Of a DNA stretch of 45,250 bases, positions 38,904 to 45,250 are shown piece after piece (the first letter of the stretch is position 1; each line of letters begins with the position of its first letter). The stretch lies in NCBI GenBank assembly GCA_030740435.1, contig JASLXG010000151.1, forward strand, positions 1 to 45,250. Reading direction: 5' to 3'. The stretch comes from Alphaproteobacteria bacterium. Its GTDB lineage: Bacteria > Pseudomonadota > Alphaproteobacteria > UBA2966. The position numbers and the translations under genes were made by a program. The notes below the pieces were generated by a model. That model saw only the letters and a list, made by a program, of their open reading frames with translations. It had not been told where the DNA came from and made no database searches.

Positions 38904-39649
38904 CGCCAGTCGTGGCTCCAGGCCTCGGCGGCGGCGATTTTTTCCTGGTAGAACCTGAGGTCGGTTTCACTGTCGACCTCGCACCAGGAGCCCTCGACCG
39001 CCACCGCGCCGATAGCCGTGCCGGCCGCCAGCAAGCGCGACAGCAGGGCCGTCATGTCGAGGCGGTCGCGCTCGGCCTCGGCCAGGCCGGCCAAGAGCTC
39101 GCTCACCCCCTGCCAGCCCGCCGGCGTGAACTTCAAGAGCCCCATGTACTGGCCCTCGATCTCGTCGGCGCGGGCGGTGCGGGCGCCGATCTCGAGAAGC
39201 CGCCCGCGGCGCTGGCGAAAAATTTCGGCATCGGCCAGGGGATCTTCGAAGCGCCCTTGCCAAAGTGCCTGCCAGTGGCGATCGTAAGCGATGGCCACAT
39301 CGTGGCGATCCGCGGCCAGGGCGCACACGGCGTCGGGGTGGTAGACGATGTCGGAATAGGAGACCAGGCAATCGTCGCGCCGCAGCACGTCGTCGGCGGC
39401 GGTCAATGTCACCACCATGTTGCTATCGGCCCAGCGTTCGTTGTCCCGCACATCGTAGCCGGGCCCCGAAAGTGCCTCGCGGTAGTAGCCGCGCACTACC
39501 ACGATTTGCTCGATGCCGGCGGCGCCCAGCGCGGTCAATTGCCAATCCAACAAGCTGCGGCCGGCCAGCTCGGTCAGGCACTTGGGCTGGTTGTCGGTCA
39601 ATGATCCCATGCGCGAGCCGCGGCCGGCGGCCAGGATGATGCCGATCAT
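38897..39649 (-). CDS. Nucleotidyltransferase, probable CTP:phosphoglutamine cytidylyltransferase (Cj1416-like)
   Basis: A 250-residue LicC/RmlA-type nucleotidyltransferase. The phosphate-binding loop LAAGRGSRMGSLT is followed by QPKCLTELAGRSLLDWQL; DCLVSYSDIVYHPDAV carries a metal Asp and GSWCEVDSETDL the second. In Campylobacter the counterpart Cj1416 joins CTP and N-phosphoglutamine to give CDP-L-glutamine. Here it stands between the glutamine amidotransferase-like and CysC-like genes, as there (10 bp and -7 bp spacing). Sugar or phosphocholine activation is the alternative, but no sugar or choline gene is present. Confidence 0.83.
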   Translation of the reverse strand: MIGIILAAGRGSRMGSLTDNQPKCLTELAGRSLLDWQLTALGAAGIEQIVVVRGYYREALSGPGYDVRDNERWADSNMVVTLTAADDVLRRDDCLVSYSDIVYHPDAVCALAADRHDVAIAYDRHWQALWQGRFEDPLADAEIFRQRRGRLLEIGARTARADEIEGQYMGLLKFTPAGWQGVSELLAGLAEAERDRLDMTALLSRLLAAGTAIGAVAVEGSWCEVDSETDLRFYQEKIAAAEAWSHDWRW

Positions 39650-39659
39650 GACGATACCC

Positions 39660-40304
39660 TCAATTGCCGCCCAGCCCGAACAGGTGGCGCACCAGGGCGC
39701 GGTCGAGATCGGCCGGCTGGGCCTCGCGCTCCGGGTGCCACATCACCGCGATCAGCGGCCGCTCGGGGCAATGACAGGCCTCGACCCAGCCGTCGGCGGT
39801 AACGGCCAGGGCCTCCAGCGGCGGCGCCAGGGTCTCGGCCCTGATGCCCACGGTGTGGAAGGAATTGACCTCGGTCATGGCCGGCAGTCCGGGGCAGGGT
39901 TGGGCCACAAGGGATACCTGGTGGCGCTGGGCCACGTGTTCCTCGCGCCGGCAGTCTCCCAGCGGCCCGCCCAGGACGCTCTGCACGAACTGCATGCCGC
40001 GGCAGACGCCAAACAACGGCAGGTGGGCCTGCCAGGCGTGCTTGAAAAGCGCCCGTTCGGTGGTGTCGCGCGCCGGCGCCGCGCCGATATCGTCGCCGCC
40101 GGTGAGGATCAGACCGTCGAGCTCCCAGTCGCGGATGAACTCGCTGGCCTGGGTGCCGGCGTTGGGCAGCGGCAGCCAGGCTGCCTCGGGCAGCACCGCG
40201 GCCATGAAGGCGAGCCAGTCGCGGGCCAGGGCGTCGCGTTCCTCGACGTAAGCGACGGCGTCAGAGGTGCGCATGCTGAGGCCGAGGCGTCGGGTTTTGA
40301 CCAT
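39660..40304 (-). CDS. Class I glutamine amidotransferase-like hydrolase, probable gamma-glutamyl-CDP-amidate hydrolase (Cj1417-like)
   Basis: A 214-residue peptidase C26/PuuD-hydrolase-type protein. Catalytic Cys101 in LFGVCRGMQ and His190/Glu192 in MWHPE complete the triad; LDGLILTGGDDIG is the family's oxyanion region. Counterparts in gamma-Glu-GABA hydrolysis release glutamate from a gamma-glutamyl amide. In Campylobacter Cj1417 cleaves CDP-L-glutamine to cytidine diphosphoramidate and glutamate, which fits the flanking genes. The ATG at 40304 begins the conserved VKTRRLGLS strand; the longer frame runs into the preceding gene. Function is inferred from fold plus order. Confidence 0.84.
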   Translation of the reverse strand: MVKTRRLGLSMRTSDAVAYVEERDALARDWLAFMAAVLPEAAWLPLPNAGTQASEFIRDWELDGLILTGGDDIGAAPARDTTERALFKHAWQAHLPLFGVCRGMQFVQSVLGGPLGDCRREEHVAQRHQVSLVAQPCPGLPAMTEVNSFHTVGIRAETLAPPLEALAVTADGWVEACHCPERPLIAVMWHPEREAQPADLDRALVRHLFGLGGN

Positions 40305-40323
40305 GCCGCTGTGCCGGGGCTTC

Positions 40324-42714
40324 TCAGGCCGCGTCCAGCCGGCGCAGCAGGCGGTCGGCACAGTTGAGTTCGACCCGGCGGGCCGAGGCCATCAGCTCGA
40401 AGGTGCGTTCGCCGCAGCCGATGGCGGCGGGCAAACCGAACTCGGCGCAGCGGATCGCCATGTGGGAGTTGGTGCCGCCGAACTTGGTGATCAGGCCCTG
40501 GATGCCCTTGGTGAATATCCAGTCGTAGCCAGGGTCGGCGTTTTCTATGCAGACGATCTTGCCATAAAGGTTGGTGCCGGCGGAGGCCAGGGAATCGAGC
40601 AGTATGGGCTGACCCTCGATGCGGCCCGAGCCGATGAAATTGGGAGCAGAGCGGTGCAGCGGCACGACGTATATGTCCTTGGCGTCACTGATCAGGTAGT
40701 TGAGCTTGAGCGCGGCGCTCAGTTCCATGGCCCGGCGGCCGCCCTCGGCCAAATCCAGAAAGTGGAGGTCGGTATCGTCGAGCACCGCATCGGTCAGGGT
40801 ATCGAGCATGGCGTTGACCTCGATGTAGGAGAGGTCGTCGCGGCCCAGGCCGAGGATCTCGCCCCAACGCCCGATGGCCGCCAGGGCGTCGGAAAGGCTG
40901 CGGGTGAAGACGAACTTGGCGTCTTCGCGGCCGGCGATGGCGCGCCGAGCGTAGCTCACCAGGCCTTCGGCGTCGATGTTTGTGAGCCCGCTTTCAGCCA
41001 GCAGCTTGTCCACGGCGGCCTGTTCGGCGGCGCTGAGCGCAAAGCTCGCGGGTGCCACTTCCTCGGGCGGCAGGCTGTCGGAAAAAAGATCGTCGCGCTC
41101 GTCGTAGCGTGGCGACAGGATGTCGTAGGTGCCGGGGCGCAGGTGGCCATAACGCAGCATGAAGGCCTGCGGGCCCAGTTGGCCGCGGCAGACGGCGGCG
41201 AAATCCGACGTAAGCTCGCCCGAGACCGTGCGCACCGAGCGGCGCAATTCCGCCAGCCGCTCCGGCGCGATGGCGCCGCGGGCCACGGCCGAGCGCAGCA
41301 GGGCCTCGGCGATGAAGGCGTGGCGGGCGATGATCGAGAACGGCAGGGTGCCCGAAGTCCGGCATTCCTGCAGATAATCGGCGGCCGCCAGCAGGGGTTC
41401 GATCTCGTGTTGGTCCTGGCTCGTTTTGCGGCGCTGGCGCTGCTTGTCCGAGAGCGTGTCAACCACCGTGCGGGCCAGTTCCAGCGTGCCATTACGGCCC
41501 AGCTCGAGGCAGGAATTGGTCAAGCTGGCCAGGTGCTCGCGGAAGCTGGCCAAGTCGTCGGCGCCGAGCAGGCCGCCGTAGCGCGCCGAAAAATTCTCAT
41601 CGAAGGTGAAGTCGAGGCAGGTCTGGGCGACCTCGAATTCGACCTTGTCGTGGAGTTCCGGGTGTCCGCTCAGGCGGTCGAGCCAGGCGTCCACCAGGGC
41701 CTCGGCGATAGTGCCGTCGAGGCCCTCGGGCAGCAGCGAATTGAAGCTGTTGCGCACGTCGATGAAGGGGTGGCCGCCGACCGTGACCATGAGTTCCTCG
41801 GAGGGCAGCCGGCGGTAGCCCATGCGTTCGCGGGCCAGCCGCCAGACGTCGCGGGTGATCAATTCGCGATAGAGCGAGGCGGCCAGCGGCCTCGGCGTGG
41901 TGCCGATGATCTCGGCCGGGTTCCAGTCCGGCATGACGCCGAGCACGGTGCGCGAGCCGGCCAGGCCGGCCCGGGGCCGGGAGCGGTTCTCGACGAATCG
42001 CTCGATGTATTCCAGGCGCTTCGAGACCCGGTTCTGGGTGCCCGCCAGCCAGCGCCGCTGCAGGCTGATGCGCCGCACCTGGAAGAGCACGACGCGGCCA
42101 TCGTGGGTTATGCCGAACTCGATATCCAAGGGTACCGGGCCGCAAATTTCCTCCAGGTCGCGGGCCAGGACAAGCATGCTGAGGACACGCTCGGATTGCA
42201 GGTACTTGTCGTCGCAGCCGCGAAACACCAGCACCGCCTTGTTGACGTGGGTGCCGCCGGTGATCGAGTCGGTCTTGCCCGATTCGTCGTCGTATTCGAT
42301 GACGTAGAAGGGCGAGCCGCGCTGCAAATCGTGGGTCATGATGACGCCACTTAGCGCCACGTCGTCAAGCATGGGCTGGACCAGGACCTGATCGTTGGGA
42401 TTGCCGGAATAGGAGGCAACGACGTCGGCGATGGCGCTTTGCAGGGCCTGGCGGTTGCCGCCATCGACGCCCAGCCGGCTCATGAAAGCACCGGCCATTG
42501 AACCTTCCGCGCTGTCCTCGCCAGTGGCGCTGGAGCGCACCGCCAAGATCTGCTCGCCGTAGTCCGCGGCCAGGCGCTCGAGCACGGCGTCGGGGTCGGC
42601 CAGCCAATCGGAGACCGGGAAATAGGTCAGATCGAGGACCTCGGCCCGTCGCACCAGCGGCGCCAGCCGCTCCAGCGTCTCGGCCTTGGTGCCGAAGGAA
42701 AAATCAGTCGCCAT
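40324..42714 (-). CDS. PEP-synthase-like kinase, probable L-glutamine kinase (Cj1418-like)
   Basis: A 796-residue protein. An N-terminal ATP-grasp (PPDK_N-like) domain shows AVRSSATGEDS (58-68) and VLVQPML; a long helical middle follows (about 270-680). The C-terminal swivelling phosphohistidine domain has TKFGGTNSHMAIRCAEFGLPA with the transfer His751. True PEP synthase also needs a PEP/pyruvate-binding TIM barrel, which is missing, so PEP is not the product. In Campylobacter Cj1418 the same layout phosphorylates the amide nitrogen of glutamine. The start is ATG at 42714, sharing one base with the methyltransferase stop (TGATG). The ATP-grasp and His domains are intact. Confidence 0.85.
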   Translation of the reverse strand: MATDFSFGTKAETLERLAPLVRRAEVLDLTYFPVSDWLADPDAVLERLAADYGEQILAVRSSATGEDSAEGSMAGAFMSRLGVDGGNRQALQSAIADVVASYSGNPNDQVLVQPMLDDVALSGVIMTHDLQRGSPFYVIEYDDESGKTDSITGGTHVNKAVLVFRGCDDKYLQSERVLSMLVLARDLEEICGPVPLDIEFGITHDGRVVLFQVRRISLQRRWLAGTQNRVSKRLEYIERFVENRSRPRAGLAGSRTVLGVMPDWNPAEIIGTTPRPLAASLYRELITRDVWRLARERMGYRRLPSEELMVTVGGHPFIDVRNSFNSLLPEGLDGTIAEALVDAWLDRLSGHPELHDKVEFEVAQTCLDFTFDENFSARYGGLLGADDLASFREHLASLTNSCLELGRNGTLELARTVVDTLSDKQRQRRKTSQDQHEIEPLLAAADYLQECRTSGTLPFSIIARHAFIAEALLRSAVARGAIAPERLAELRRSVRTVSGELTSDFAAVCRGQLGPQAFMLRYGHLRPGTYDILSPRYDERDDLFSDSLPPEEVAPASFALSAAEQAAVDKLLAESGLTNIDAEGLVSYARRAIAGREDAKFVFTRSLSDALAAIGRWGEILGLGRDDLSYIEVNAMLDTLTDAVLDDTDLHFLDLAEGGRRAMELSAALKLNYLISDAKDIYVVPLHRSAPNFIGSGRIEGQPILLDSLASAGTNLYGKIVCIENADPGYDWIFTKGIQGLITKFGGTNSHMAIRCAEFGLPAAIGCGERTFELMASARRVELNCADRLLRRLDAA

Positions 42715-43466
42715 CAATTGCGCAACCCGGCCAGCCAGACCTGGGTGGTATAGGGAATGTCGATGACCGCGAGGCCGCTCTCTCGCAGTACCGCCTCGAT
42801 ATCGCCAATGACGGCCTCGAACTGCTGGCCCGCCTGGCGGTGCAGCGTGCCGTGGCTGCGCCAGGCCTCGAGGCAGTCCTGCAAGGATTGTTGGTGTGTG
42901 ATGCCGCCCGAGATGCGGCTCACCTCGCCAAACAGGCCGCTGGCTTCGATCGCCACCGTCTGGTCCTCGCGCCGTCTGCCGTAGGCGTAGTCCGGTATGC
43001 GGGCGGCAATGGCGCTTTCGATGGCGGCCTGCAGTGGGTCATCGAGGTCGCGGTGGTTCCACATGCAGGCGAACCAGCCCTGCGGCTTGAGGATGCGGGA
43101 CGATTCGCGGAGCGCCGCCGCTTGGTCGACGACGTTGAAAGACGAGCCGAAGGTGACCAGATCGAAAGCGTCGTCGGGTTGTTGGGTGTGCTCGCCGGTG
43201 CCTTCGACCCAGCTCACCCGGGGCCAGGCGGCGGTGCGCTTCTGGCCGCGGGCACGCATCTCGTCGTTGGGCTCGACCGGGCTTACCTCGAGGCCGCGTT
43301 GCAGCAGTTTCAGCGTCAGGTGCGCCACCCCGGCACCGACGTCGCAGACCCGCGCCCCGGCTTCCAGCCCGGTGCTTGCCAGCAGCTCGTCGATGGCGGC
43401 ATCGGAATAGTCCGGCCGTTGCAGGTAGGCCTCGGCAAGGTCGGAATAGTCCCATTCCGTTTTCAT
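42714..43466 (-). CDS. SAM-dependent methyltransferase in phosphoramidate cluster (Cj1419/Cj1420-like position)
   Basis: A 250-residue class I methyltransferase. Motif I VCDVGAGVAHLTLKLL (SAM glycine loop), acidic VEPNDEM after strand 2, FDLVTFGSSFNVVD for motif IV and LKPQGWFACMWNHRD for motif VI. The N-terminal WDYSDLAEAYLQRPDYSDAAI is typical of small-molecule methyltransferases. Campylobacter has two methyltransferases at this place, assigned to O-methylation of the phosphoramidate; only one is present here. GGAG lies 9 bp before the ATG. The downstream kinase starts within its stop codon. Confidence 0.85.
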   Translation of the reverse strand: MKTEWDYSDLAEAYLQRPDYSDAAIDELLASTGLEAGARVCDVGAGVAHLTLKLLQRGLEVSPVEPNDEMRARGQKRTAAWPRVSWVEGTGEHTQQPDDAFDLVTFGSSFNVVDQAAALRESSRILKPQGWFACMWNHRDLDDPLQAAIESAIAARIPDYAYGRRREDQTVAIEASGLFGEVSRISGGITHQQSLQDCLEAWRSHGTLHRQAGQQFEAVIGDIEAVLRESGLAVIDIPYTTQVWLAGLRN

Positions 43467-43536
43467 ATCTCAAGCTCCACTGCTGCTTCGGCCAGCGATC
43501 GCTTTGGGCCGCGTTTTTCTTACCTGTCGGCGCCGA

Positions 43537-44826
43537 TCAAAGCAACTCGATCAGTGCTTCGCGGCGCCGCCAGCCGCGCCACCAACGGCCCACCACATGG
43601 CGGCGCAGGGCCAGGTATTCGGTCCCCATGGCGCCCACGGTGCGGCCATCCCAGGGCCGCCGCCGGCGCCACAGCCGGGTCTCGAAGCGAAAGGGCCAGA
43701 GCCACAGCATAAAGGCCGCCAGCCTGAGCGGCGTTAGCAGGAAAGGCCAGCCGATATCATAGCCCCAGGCGGCGTACTTGTCGGCCAACAGGAACTTCAA
43801 ACGCAGCCGGTCGAAGGGCGTCACGATGTCGCCGTGGCGCTTGGCGATGGTTTGGCTCTGAAAGCCCTGGACCACGGTATCGCCGCTACGCCAGGTCCAG
43901 AGCTTGCCGTCGAAGGTGCTGTGCATGAGATTTTCGTGCCACTCGATGCCGATCCAGGCAGCGATTTTTGCCAAGGTCTCGCGGGGCTTCATATGCAGGT
44001 CCTCGAGCCGTACGGCACGGCTCTCGTTGCCCTCGAAGGCGGTCTCGCCGGGGGGGCTGCGCTGCGCCATGGGCGTGGCGTAGTCGAGGCTTTGCAAAAT
44101 CAGGCGCCTGGGCAGGTCGAGGTGCAGCCATTGTTCCGAACGCCCGCTTCCCTGGTAGTGCGAGGCCAGGGTCTGGACCGGTTCGCGCACGGTGTGGAGG
44201 AACTTGACGCGGCCCGGGAAATCTTGGGCCAGGGGGCGCAGTTTGTCCGGTTCGGGAACATGTCCCTGGAAGACCAGCAAGGGCCGGCCAGCCCCGAGCT
44301 TACGTCCCAGAACCTCGGCGTAGGCGGCGTGTACGGCCTTAAAGAAGTAGCGCCCCGGTAGCGGCTGGCTTTGGAAGTCCTCGATCACCAGGGCGAGCTT
44401 GCGCAACAGGGCGTCGCTGAAGGCGCCCTTGTCCAGGCCCAGTCGCTGGTCGCCCTCGGTGCCCATGCGGTCGAGGCCGTAGCTGGTTCCCAGCGAGGTA
44501 TCGCCAACCTCGGCGCCGGGATCGAAGAAGACCTCGTAGGCGTCGAGAAAATAGCCCAGCGCGGTTATCGCCGGCAGCTCGCGGATGCTTTCCCAGAAGG
44601 CGTAGAAGCCGACCAGATAGATCGCCGGCAGCGTCACCACCTGGGGATGGTTGTCCAACAGGCTGTGCAAAAAGACAGAGCCGGAACGGCCATAGTAATG
44701 GATCGAGATGACGTGCTCGAACTGGGTGGCATCGATGGCCGGGGTATCGGGTGGCGCCACGGTGTGATCTGCGGCTCGCTCTGTCAGGGTGCTCCAGAGC
44801 TTAATCCGGAATGTTCGCCGGGTCAC
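43537..44826 (-). CDS. Sulfotransferase-fold protein, candidate phosphoramidoyl transferase
   Basis: A roughly 429-residue protein. HYYGRSGSVFLHSLLDNHP is a 5'-phosphosulfate loop of PAPS sulfotransferases and HTVREPVQTLASHY the 3'-phosphate-binding motif (R-x-P-x5-S). The region after residue 330 is basic and hydrophobic and could contact a membrane or glycan acceptor. It is first in the minus-strand run, 70 bp ahead of the methyltransferase. The neighbouring CysC-like kinase makes a 3'-phosphonucleotide, so this fold may transfer phosphoramidate instead of sulfate; that is inference. Start GTG 44826 has GAGG upstream; GTG 44883 is possible but would face the divergent gene more closely. Confidence 0.75.
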   Translation of the reverse strand: MTRRTFRIKLWSTLTERAADHTVAPPDTPAIDATQFEHVISIHYYGRSGSVFLHSLLDNHPQVVTLPAIYLVGFYAFWESIRELPAITALGYFLDAYEVFFDPGAEVGDTSLGTSYGLDRMGTEGDQRLGLDKGAFSDALLRKLALVIEDFQSQPLPGRYFFKAVHAAYAEVLGRKLGAGRPLLVFQGHVPEPDKLRPLAQDFPGRVKFLHTVREPVQTLASHYQGSGRSEQWLHLDLPRRLILQSLDYATPMAQRSPPGETAFEGNESRAVRLEDLHMKPRETLAKIAAWIGIEWHENLMHSTFDGKLWTWRSGDTVVQGFQSQTIAKRHGDIVTPFDRLRLKFLLADKYAAWGYDIGWPFLLTPLRLAAFMLWLWPFRFETRLWRRRRPWDGRTVGAMGTEYLALRRHVVGRWWRGWRRREALIELL

Positions 44827-44889
44827 GGCCTGCCTCACGTCCAGCCGGCGGTCCGGGGGCGGCCAAAAGCGTGCTACGATCACCCTCTG

Positions 44890-45204
44890 ATGCCGCTTCG
44901 CACCACCCTTGTCGGCGCTCTCCCCAAGGCCGATTTCTCGCCCAAGCTGGTGGGTCATAACGCCTTCAGCGTCAAGCCCACCTATGCCGCGGAAGTCGGC
45001 CGCTTTTTGGAAAGATTCGACGTCGGCGGCTACTTCGAGGTGCAGACCCTGCAGGCCGTGCTGCAACAGCTCGAGTTGGGCCTCGACATCCTCACCGAGG
45101 GCGAGCTCAGCCGGGTCGATTACTGGCGCTACAACTGCTTCTATCTCGACGGCCTGGAAGCCGACGGCGACGATATCGTGGTGACCGGGGGCCTGTGTCG
45201 CTGA
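44890..45204 (+). CDS. MetE-like cobalamin-independent methyltransferase, N-terminal part with frameshift
   Basis: The ATG at 44890 begins LRTTLVGALPKADFSPKL, and AVLQQLELGLDILTEGELSRVDYWRYN follows, matching the methionine-synthase C-terminal (UROD-like) barrel: zinc/methyl-transfer family with ILTEGE-R-DY. The frame stops at 45204 after VVTGGLCR. One extra G in the run at 45187-45191 would continue as VTGGPVSLSEPVLHHDFSRAQAYT, which fits the family, to the window edge. It is therefore a partial gene with an apparent one-base loss. It is divergent from the sulfotransferase-like gene. The full enzyme would be about 340-380 residues. Substrate unknown. Confidence 0.75.
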   Translation: MPLRTTLVGALPKADFSPKLVGHNAFSVKPTYAAEVGRFLERFDVGGYFEVQTLQAVLQQLELGLDILTEGELSRVDYWRYNCFYLDGLEADGDDIVVTGGLCR

Positions 45205-45250
45205 GCGAGCCGGTGCTGCACCACGATTTCAGCCGGGCCCAGGCCTACAC

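Noticed and set aside
40324-42714. PEP synthase for gluconeogenesis
   Set aside because: The C-terminal PEP/pyruvate-binding TIM barrel is missing; the protein ends soon after the phosphohistidine domain.

Overview
The window is uniformly GC-rich and gene-dense. Its gene content (TRAP transporter, PuuD-type urate-hydroxylase homologue, BKACE/DUF849, RraA-family, NDP-forming acyl-CoA synthetase, GcvA-type LysR, DUF2161, DUF427) suggests an environmental, probably marine, alphaproteobacterium of Rhodospirillales type. That placement is inferred from gene content only; no rRNA or tRNA gene is visible. Several genes carry apparent frameshifts or nonsense changes (left edge, 27547-27549, 35406-35409, 45187-45191), which would fit either a metagenome-derived sequence with small errors or real gene decay.

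Layout. 1-2713: a damaged remnant at the left edge, a secreted TPR protein and a degenerate receiver domain joined to pentapeptide repeats. 2747-10482: a tight plus-strand operon with a fumarate reductase/succinate dehydrogenase (FeS, two membrane anchors, flavoprotein), both halves of a class I fumarase, a PHP/DUF3604-like metallohydrolase and an HpcH/HpaI aldolase. 10479-16324: an NDP-forming acyl-CoA synthetase divergent from an HMG-CoA-synthase-like/DUF35 fusion, an SCP-x thiolase and a beta-keto acid cleavage enzyme. 16321-23436: a TetR-centred divergent cluster. One arm holds TetR, an alpha/beta hydrolase, a PuuD-like membrane oxidase with cytochrome c, and a ThDP enzyme; the other holds an acyl-CoA dehydrogenase and an AMP-forming CoA ligase. 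23479-26597: a GST, a DUF2161 nuclease-fold protein and an amidase, bordered by CTGTCCCC-type repeats. 26608-31507: a LysR regulator facing a PEP mutase/isocitrate lyase-family enzyme and a complete DctPQM TRAP transporter. 31522-38339: small metabolic and stress genes, including an orphan biotin carrier, RraA-like, YceI, twin CDGSH, HxlR and rhodanese.

38343-44826 is the most interesting part. Read in the direction of transcription (minus strand) it encodes a sulfotransferase-fold protein, a SAM methyltransferase, a PEP-synthase-like kinase, a class I glutamine amidotransferase-like hydrolase, a nucleotidyltransferase and an APS-kinase-like kinase. The last five match, in kind and order, the Campylobacter jejuni O-methyl phosphoramidate (MeOPN) genes Cj1420/1419, Cj1418 (L-glutamine kinase), Cj1417 (gamma-glutamyl-CDP-amidate hydrolase), Cj1416 (CTP:phosphoglutamine cytidylyltransferase) and Cj1415 (cytidine diphosphoramidate kinase). 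I therefore read it as a phosphoramidate (P-N bond) biosynthesis cluster. The final activated donor would be a 3'-phosphonucleotide resembling PAPS, and the sulfotransferase-fold gene at its head is a candidate phosphoramidoyl transferase. A divergent MetE-like gene, frameshifted and cut by the window edge, closes the window.
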